64,000 nt of DNA from NCBI RefSeq assembly GCF_945859685.1, contig NC_079149.1, forward strand, positions 119,943,575-120,007,574, given 5' to 3'. The stretch is from Eupeodes corollae. Its lineage: Eukaryota > Arthropoda > Insecta > Diptera > Syrphidae. The notes under the pieces were generated by a model. It was not told the DNA's origin, searched no databases, and saw only the letters and a program-made list of their open reading frames with translations. A program made the translations under genes and the position numbers. Positions 57,687 to 64,000 of the stretch are shown piece by piece. The stretch's first letter is position 1; each line of letters opens with the position of its first letter.

Positions 57687-59123
57687 GCAGCAGGCGATGA
57701 CTTGGTAGGGAGCATGCACCAACTCATCTGCAAAATTTGGTCGGAAGAAAGCATGCCCGATGAGTGGAATCTCAGCATAGTGTGCCCGATACATAAGAAA
57801 GGAGACCCTCTAAACTGCGCCAACTACAGAGGCATCAGTCTCCTTAACATTGCGTATAAGATCCTCTCTGCCGTATTATGTGAACGTCTGAAGCCATTCG
57901 TCAACAACCTGATTGGTCCTTATCAGTGTGGCTTCAGACCAGGAAAGTCCACTATCGACCAAATATTCACACTACGGCAGATCTTGGAAAAAACCCAGGA
58001 GCTTCAAATCGATACCCACCATCTCTTTATCGATTTTAAAGCCGCGTATGACAGCATCTATAGGGAAGAGCTCTACCGAGCAATGTCTAGTTTTGGCATC
58101 CCTGTCAAACTGATCCGTTTGTGCAGAATGACGATGGAGAATGCACGCTGCTCTATCAAGGTCGGAAAAGATCTTACCGATGCATTTGATGTCAAAAAAG
58201 GTTTTAGACAAGGCGATGCACTGTCATGCGACTTCTTCAACATCGTTCTGGAAAGAATTGTGCAAAACTCAATCGTCAACACTAGAGGCACAATCTTCCA
58301 AAGATCCATCCAATTACTCGGATACGCAGATGATATTGACATAATTGGAAGATCAAAGCGTGATGTCAGTGGAGCGTTTTTGAGCATTGCGACGGAAGCG
58401 AAGAAGATGGGTTTAGTGGTCAATGAGGGCAAGACCAAGTATATGCTGTCATCAAAAAAGGACACTGAACGACGACGTCTTGGACAAAACGTCACCATGG
58501 ACAGCTATAACTTTGAGGTAGTTAAGGACTTTGTCTACCTAGGCACCGCTATTAATGCAGACTACGACACCAGCGCTGAAATCAAACGAAGAATAACTCT
58601 TGCAAATCGCTGCTTCTTTGGACTTAGAAGGCAATTGAGAAGTAAAGTCCTCTCTCGAGCATGTAAAATCACCATCTATAAGACACTCATCATCCCGGTT
58701 CTCATTTATGGCGCTGAGGCCTGGACCCTGTCAAAGAAAGATGAGAGCGTCTTAGGATGCTTCGAGAGAAAAATTCTTCGGGCGATTTTTGGTCCCGTAC
58801 GCATAGATGGAGAATGGAGGAGAAGATATAACGACGAGCTGTACGGGCTGTACAGCGACACTGACCTAGTTAGCAGAATCAAAGTCCAACGGCTTAGATG
58901 GCTAGGTCATGTAGAGCGGATGGACATCAACGCTCCAGCCCGGAAGGTCTTCGAATCCAATCCCGAGGGACGGCGCAGTAGAGGAAGACCGCGACTCAGG
59001 TGGCGCACCCAGGTGGGAGAGGACCTCAACCAACTTGGCGTGCGAAACTGGAGACAGCTAGCTAGGGACCGAGCTGGCTGGAGACGCTTGTTGGTTGAGG
59101 CCCAGGTCCGCCCCGGACTGTAG
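57687..59123 (+). CDS. Reverse transcriptase C-terminal part (truncated LINE ORF)
   Basis: An open frame of about 478 codons with no native start, since the 5' end, including any endonuclease domain, is missing. RT landmarks in order: WNLSIVCPIHKKGDPLNC, NYRGISLLNIAYKI, CGFRPGKSTIDQI, LFIDFKAAYDSI (catalytic Asp), GFRQGDALS, and the LLGYADDIDII active site. Then come VVKDFVYLGTAIN and the C-terminal LTLANR-type block RITLANRCFFGLRRQLRSK. The tail includes YGAEAWTLSKKDES and RLRWLGHVERMD and ends VRPGL. There are no stops or frameshifts, in keeping with a young insertion. It would not be expressed as an autonomous element. Confidence 0.9.
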   Translation, partial: AAGDDLVGSMHQLICKIWSEESMPDEWNLSIVCPIHKKGDPLNCANYRGISLLNIAYKILSAVLCERLKPFVNNLIGPYQCGFRPGKSTIDQIFTLRQILEKTQELQIDTHHLFIDFKAAYDSIYREELYRAMSSFGIPVKLIRLCRMTMENARCSIKVGKDLTDAFDVKKGFRQGDALSCDFFNIVLERIVQNSIVNTRGTIFQRSIQLLGYADDIDIIGRSKRDVSGAFLSIATEAKKMGLVVNEGKTKYMLSSKKDTERRRLGQNVTMDSYNFEVVKDFVYLGTAINADYDTSAEIKRRITLANRCFFGLRRQLRSKVLSRACKITIYKTLIIPVLIYGAEAWTLSKKDESVLGCFERKILRAIFGPVRIDGEWRRRYNDELYGLYSDTDLVSRIKVQRLRWLGHVERMDINAPARKVFESNPEGRRSRGRPRLRWRTQVGEDLNQLGVRNWRQLARDRAGWRRLLVEAQVRPGL

Positions 59124-59148
59124 CGCCACCTTAAGTAAGTAAGTAAGT
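57687..59148 (+). mobile_element. 5'-truncated non-LTR retrotransposon
   Basis: A 1462-bp insertion bounded by perfect 12-bp duplications (57675-57686 and 59149-59160). It begins in mid reverse transcriptase and ends with TGTAGCGCCACC and a tail of four TAAG-type units. The short tandem-repeat tail instead of poly(A), and the tail domain of the protein, suggest an RTE-like clade, but I cannot fix the clade by eye. A second, older copy of its 3' end lies at 4964-5085. Confidence 0.9.
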
Positions 59149-59160
59149 ATTCCCACCAAA

Positions 59161-59889
59161 TTTAACCCTAGATTTGTGTGACAAATATGCAATTGGAAGT
59201 AATGAAACATAGTTTTATTGCAATTTCGTGATGTTTCCATTTTGATGATTACACGTGTAGATCTATATCGTAATGGGAGAGAATGTAAATTTAATAATGG
59301 AAGAAACGAAGTGTCAACAATTTTATGGGAAATGTTGTCCGCAGATTCAAAAAGTAAGCAAATGATAAACCTGATAAGCTTAGAAAAGACAAACATTGCG
59401 TTGCGACACCAAATAAAAGATTAACTTTAAACTTATTTCATTCATTTTAGGTATTTCATTTTTCTATGGACTCAATGAATAGTGCACAAAATTAAAGAAA
59501 ATACTGAGTATTTAAACAAACCTAGTTTATTTTAGTTTTTAGAAAATATTTTAGTTAGCGCTTTCACTTTTTTTCAAATCAAACTTACCTTTTCTGTTAA
59601 CTGCCAACAGCTGTTTTTTGACATTCCTTTTTGTTTGTTTTCTTTCTTTTGTTCCAATTACAACAAATCGCTTCTACTTTTATTCTATGCTTGCCCGTCC
59701 GTCGCCCGACAATTGTTTCAACTTAGCCTAGCCTAGCCTAGCCTAACCTGGCTGGGTTCTATAAACTACAATAGAATTAAAAGCAGTTGGACTCCTCTAA
59801 ACAAATTAGCAAAATATCGCGTACGTAGGTACTTAATTGACTTAGAAATAAAACAAGGTGACACCATTAATCTACCGCTACAATTAAAT
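59161..59889. other. Upstream region of the Rab-like gene
   Basis: Contains a TTTTTTGACATT word near 59614, four CCTAG/CCTAA units near 59727-59747, and an Inr-like GCAGTTGGA at about 59782, roughly 108 bp before the ATG. No gene is in it. The frames here are short shadows. Confidence 0.4.
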
Positions 59890-60606
59890 ATGGCCAAAGT
59901 TCGAATACCCGAACAAAAAGTTATACTTTGTGGAGAATATGGCGTCGGCAAAAGTTCCTTGTTTCGCCGATTCACCAATAATAGTTTTGTCACTGAGACA
60001 GATCGTAAATCTACCCTTGGTTTGGATCACATGGACAAAGAATACACCATCGATGACAAAACCATCAAAGTAAGTAGTAGATAACCTTTGTTGTTGTTGA
60101 ACTCATGGTGCAATGTTCAATCTTATGTATTTTCTTAACATATTCAATCATCACAGCTTCAACTCTGGGATACCGGCGGAATGGAACGTGTTGCCTCAGT
60201 CACATCGAGTTACTATAAATTCGCTGAAGGTGCTATTCTGGTGTTTGCATTGGACAATGCATCCTCATTTCATTCACTGTCGCAACACCTCCTCGACATA
60301 GTTACCTATGCAGAGAATGCCAAAATCTTCATTTGCGGCAACAAGTCAGACTTGGAGGGTCGAGAGCCACAGGTGAGCGATGCCGAAATGGAGGCTTTTT
60401 GTGAACAATGCCACAGTCTTATAAGTGCCACATACAAGACATCCTGCAAGACGGGCGAAGGTATCGAAGAAATGTTCCGTGACATATCGAATATCCTTGT
60501 TGATGCGAATCGCTCAAAAATAGAGTTACAAGCTCTCGAACACCATGGATTCAAAATCGATCATCCCGATGAACCACCGGAAGATGATGGCAATTGCATT
60601 TGCTAG
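59890..60606 (+). CDS. Atypical Rab-family small GTPase (RabX6-like)
   Basis: Exons 59890-60069 and 60157-60606 (intron 87 bp, GTAAGT donor) encode 209 residues. Rab/Ras motifs: P-loop GEYGVGKSS (15-23), Thr in KSTLG for switch I, switch II WDTGGMER (64-71), guanine-specificity GNKSDL (121-126) and TSCKTG (155-160) for G5. It ends CIC, a CxC double geranylgeranylation signal for membrane attachment. Canonical Rabs have WDTAGQE; here Ala is Gly and the hydrolysis-assisting Gln is Met69, so intrinsic GTP hydrolysis is probably weak. From memory it most resembles fly RabX6, an insect Rab-like protein, but I could not verify this and leave the symbol blank. It would act in membrane trafficking. 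It is convergent with Nfs1. Confidence 0.88.
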
Positions 60607-60813
60607 TTCCAAATGTCCCCTCCTCCCATCATTTCATCTAAGCCCTTTTGGATTTGCATTTAAGTTTTTTGTTGTTTTTCTTTTTGGAATTGATTGATCG
60701 ATTTTTGGAGTACAGTTTATTTATTGTAGTTTATTTTTCAAATATTTATCCGTCCCATATTGAGCCGGATTTTCTCTTATGTTTCTTACCATGACATATT
60801 TATACATAACACA

Positions 60814-60819
60814 TAATAA
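60814..60819 (+). promoter_or_regulatory. Poly(A) signal of the Rab-like gene
   Basis: AATAAA about 210 bp after the stop codon. A further AATAAA follows at about 60833. Confidence 0.5.
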
Positions 60820-61191
60820 ATAATAGCAGCAAAATAAATAATTCAGTTTTTTGTATTGATTTTCTTTTTTTATTCTCGAGAAGATAACTTAACAAATAAA
60901 CTATAATATTCTACATGGGTATATATTTATATTATAATATTCTGTGTTGTGGTGGATAATACACAAAAACAAAAACTATAAAAGGCTAATAAAAGAAAAT
61001 ACACGGTAATGCAAACTGTCGGTCAGTTGTTCGACTTCGAAGCCAATCATCGGTCGTCGTATGTCTTTGTAATGGTTCATTCATTTATTCATTCTTTAGG
61101 TGAACGGGTAACGCTTTACATTTAAAAAATATTTAGTGTATAATTATTGGTGAAAAATAAAATAAACAAAAAAATAACTGGAGGAGGAATT
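60820..61191. other. Convergent 3' intergenic region
   Basis: AT-rich DNA between the 3' ends of the Rab-like gene and Nfs1. No canonical AATAAA is evident on the minus strand, so Nfs1 probably uses a variant signal. Confidence 0.4.
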
Positions 61192-63693
61192 TTAGTGCTG
61201 AGCCCATATAATTGACTTCAAATCAATGCCTTCTTGTACCATTTCCCAGAGTGGTGACATTTCACGTAATTTCTTAACTTGACTGATGCACTTTTCAGCC
61301 GTGTAGTCTATTTCCTCAATTGTTGTAAACCTTCCAATTCCAAATCTGCAAAAAGAAAATGACATAGAATAATGAAAGCATTTTCCTACTGGAATCTTAA
61401 TGAACAGAGCCAAAAAACAAATTTGTATCATAGTCAAACTCGGAAAAAATATTTCGTAAAATATCAAAATTATTCAAATCTTTGATATAGTTTGGAGTTG
61501 TTGGGAAAGGCAAATTGAATTGCAAAAAATTTCAAGTCTCAGCGCTGCCAAATTTTTCTACGTTTTTATTAAATATTTTTAGAAGTTCTGTGATAAAAGT
61601 CGTAATCGTTGATAGTAAAGGAAAAGCAACCAAAAATAAAAATTCTTTATCAATTATGGAATTCGTTTTTTGTTTGCGAATTTAAGGTCGGGGTTCTGGT
61701 TCATAATTTGTAATCAGATGAAATCGTATAATTAAATAATAATATAATGAAATAAATAAATATGATAGGGCTGAAGCTCATAGAGATCCCGGACCTAGTG
61801 TCTTACAACTTTCAACCATTCTTAAGTGCGAGCGATGTGAGAAATCGAAAGGAACTGCAGTCATTATGAAAGATCAAAACAGTTAATTTGAGAAGTAATT
61901 TTCCATGATAAGAATTTTTTTAAATCGTACAGGTAAGTATAGCATCTAGACCTCTGGCATGAGAGCTACTTGGAAACCTAGCTTCATCTTTAATTTCCGC
62001 CTCCAGTTATGGAGTATAGTCCCACCGAACTAACTAGCTTTAAGTCCAATGTGTTTCGACTAGATACGACAGTTAAGCTCAACATTCTTGTGAATTATAT
62101 TCTAAAAAATCAATGATTTGGTGCTACTTACAAAATGGACCTATTTATTCTGGAAAGGATTTAACAAAAAAAGCTAAAAACTCTCACCTTATAGAACTAT
62201 GCGCTAAATCATCATCTGTTCCAATTGCCCTTAGCACATACGACGGTTCCAAAGAGGCCGATGTACATGCAGATCCACTTGACAAGGCGATATCCTTAAG
62301 CGCCATCAACAAAGACTCTCCCTCCACATAGGCAAACGATAAGTTCAAACATCCCGGATAAGTGTGTTCGGGATCACCATTTCGAATGACATGTGGTAAA
62401 CCTTCCATAATTTTATCCAATAATCGGTTCGATAGAAATTCAACCCATTTCTCATCGTAACTTAATTCACGTCTGGCAATATCGCAGGCAGCTCCCAATC
62501 CAACAGCTAAAGGCGCCGGTACAGTTCCACTTCGTAGACCACGCTCTTGACCACCACCACTTTGAATCGGTACAAGACGAACTCGAGGTTTTCTACCAAC
62601 ATACAATGCACCGATTCCTTTGGGTCCGTATATCTTGTGGCCCGATATCGACATTAAGTTAATGTTATCCTTATGGACATCGATAGGAATTTTGCCCACC
62701 GCTTGTGCGGCATCTGTGTGGAATAGTACTTTGTTTGCTTTGCAAATTGTACTTATGTCTGAAAGGGGCTGTCGAACACCTAAAAGACATATTTTTTGTA
62801 AAAAGACTTTCAAGATAGATTGAGTCTATCCTTACCAATTTCATTGTTGACTGTCATGATAGATACCAAAGCTGTTTGTGGGGTAATTGCTTGTTCAAGT
62901 TCCTTGAGATCTATTATACCATTCTTCTGTACCGGCAAGTAGGTGATTTTAAAACCCTCGGCTTCCAAAGCTCGACATGAATCCAATACACATTTGTGTT
63001 CTGTTTGTGTTGTGATAACGTGATTTTTCTTTTCTCCATAAAATCTTAAAAAAATGCAAGGACAAAAATCGAGTGTTTTCAAAATCAATTAAGAACATGA
63101 AAACCAACCTTGCAACACCCTTTATAGCGATATTATTCGATTCAGTTGCACCAGACGTGAATATAATTTCTTTGGGATCGGCTCCAATAAGATTTGCAAT
63201 TTGTTCGCGTGCCAATTCGACAGCTTTTTCAGATTCCCAGCCGTAATAATGATTCCTTGAATGTGGATTGCCATACTGATGTATTAGGTAGGGTAGCATA
63301 GCATCCAAAACACGGGGATCCTAAAAGAACAACAAAACACAAAATGACATCTTGTGAAATTAGAAATTCACTTTCTTTTTACTTACCATGGGAGTTGTAG
63401 CTTGTGCATCCAAGTAAAGGGGTTTCTTATCAGGTTGGATAAATGGTTTGTCTTCCTTTTTCTTTGGATCTATTTTTGTTTTTTATTTTATATTGTGAAA
63501 TTGCGAAGCATACATTTAGTAGAAGTATTTTTTCATATCAATAACCTCACATTATAAAGTTACCTTTTGCTGCTACAGCTGCATTTGATGCAAGACGAAT
63601 GCCATTCAGATTTAATATTCCGGATCTCGTTAGGGATTTAACAGCATCGGGATGAATAAGCCTTTTTGGCAACATTGTAATTAGTTGCATCAT
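61192..63693 (-). CDS. Nfs1: Mitochondrial cysteine desulfurase Nfs1
   Basis: PLP enzyme that takes sulfur from cysteine for Fe-S cluster assembly on the ISCU scaffold, with ISD11, ACP and frataxin. Six exons (63693-63564, 63469-63387, 63320-63109, 63044-62836, 62779-62188, 61345-61192) join in frame to 459 residues (human 457). The basic start MMQLITMLPKRLIHPDAVK fits a mitochondrial presequence. The mature fold opens PLYLDAQATTPM. PLP-binding HTDAAQ (232-237) precedes Lys260 in SISGHKIYGPKG. Cys383 in LSSGSACTSAS is the persulfide cysteine on its mobile loop. The C-terminus ends SIIWAQH, near the usual end of eukaryotic Nfs1. All donors begin GT, including GTTGGT after exon 3. Intron 5 (842 bp) holds a LINE relic. 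No break is seen and the gene should be functional. Confidence 0.96.
61748..61860 (-). mobile_element. LINE 3'-end relic in Nfs1 intron 5
   Basis: An AAATAAAT-rich stretch followed by CTTACAACTTTCAACCATTC and GTGCGAGCGATGT, matching in diverged form the segment at 12687-12766. It lies in the same orientation as Nfs1 and inside its largest intron, so it does not affect the coding sequence. Confidence 0.4.
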
Positions 63694-64000
63694 TTTTACG
63701 GAAAAATTGTAAAGTTATTTCGTTCGCTTTGCTACAAAGATAATTCGGTTTGATGGTATTTCGAATTTTATGATGATGCAGCCAACCAACAAAATAAGAA
63801 TAATATTGCGAATGATAAGCGAATGTCAAAACAAAGCGTGGGTGAAGTAAATTAGTTCTGTTTGTGTAATGATTGACACATGTGATTATACACAGCTTTT
63901 AAACGGTGCAATATTTCATTGGTGATTTTTGAACAATTTTTGGTGTTTGCTTCATTATATATTTCATAGAGGAAATATATTATCTAGAGTCCCGACTCAG
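63694..64000. other. Nfs1 upstream region
   Basis: Contains the Nfs1 5' leader and promoter in AT-rich DNA. No distinct promoter element or other gene was recognised up to the window end. Confidence 0.4.

Noticed and set aside
1..64000. CRISPR array, rRNA, operon or other bacterial-type system
   Set aside because: No spaced identical repeats, ribosomal RNA or bacterial gene organisation; spliced eukaryotic genes throughout.

Overview
This window is animal nuclear DNA, almost certainly from an insect and probably a fly (Diptera). The host genes are eukaryotic and interrupted by short GT-AG introns. The intergenic DNA is AT-rich and carries insect-type transposons (Helitron, Tc1-like, PIF/Harbinger, non-LTR elements). 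Fly origin is inferred from protein resemblance and the style of the noncoding DNA; no search was run.

The first 43 kb is a gene-poor desert in which I can defend no complete host gene. It opens inside a decayed Helitron (1-873). It also holds a 7-bp satellite (4071-4202), a non-LTR 3'-end fragment (4964-5085), three tandem duplications (88, 682 and 127 bp units), an apparently intact Tc1-family transposon with two tiny introns (22565-24232), and decayed transposase remnants at 35-36.5 kb. Several GC-richer islands may be promoters, 5' exons or enhancers of a gene with very long introns, but this is weakly supported.

At 43644 a minus-strand first coding exon encodes a start methionine and a clear signal peptide, and ends in a perfect splice donor. 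The rest of that secreted or membrane protein was not found, so the desert may be largely its intron.

From 46.9 kb to the end lies a compact cluster of conserved genes: an EXD1-like pseudo-nuclease (+), ribosomal protein eL34 (-), the Qb-SNARE Vti1a (+), a divergent Rab-family GTPase resembling RabX6 (+) and mitochondrial cysteine desulfurase Nfs1 (-). They belong to different processes: piRNA-type RNA handling, translation, vesicle fusion, membrane traffic and Fe-S cluster assembly. They do not form one pathway. RpL34 and Vti1a are divergent; the Rab gene and Nfs1 are convergent. Mobile DNA fills the gaps: a non-LTR fragment (43.9-44.8 kb), a MITE-like foldback (46.3 kb), a PIF/Harbinger element with TTA target duplication (50175-51488), a decayed Tc1-like element (55.65-56.98 kb) and a 5'-truncated retrotransposon with a perfect 12-bp target duplication (57687-59148).

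No CRISPR array, rRNA or convincing tRNA was seen. The most notable items are the intron-bearing Tc1 element whose start codon lies inside its own inner repeat, the orphan signal-peptide exon, the EXD1-like protein lacking catalytic acids, and the Rab-like GTPase lacking the usual catalytic glutamine.
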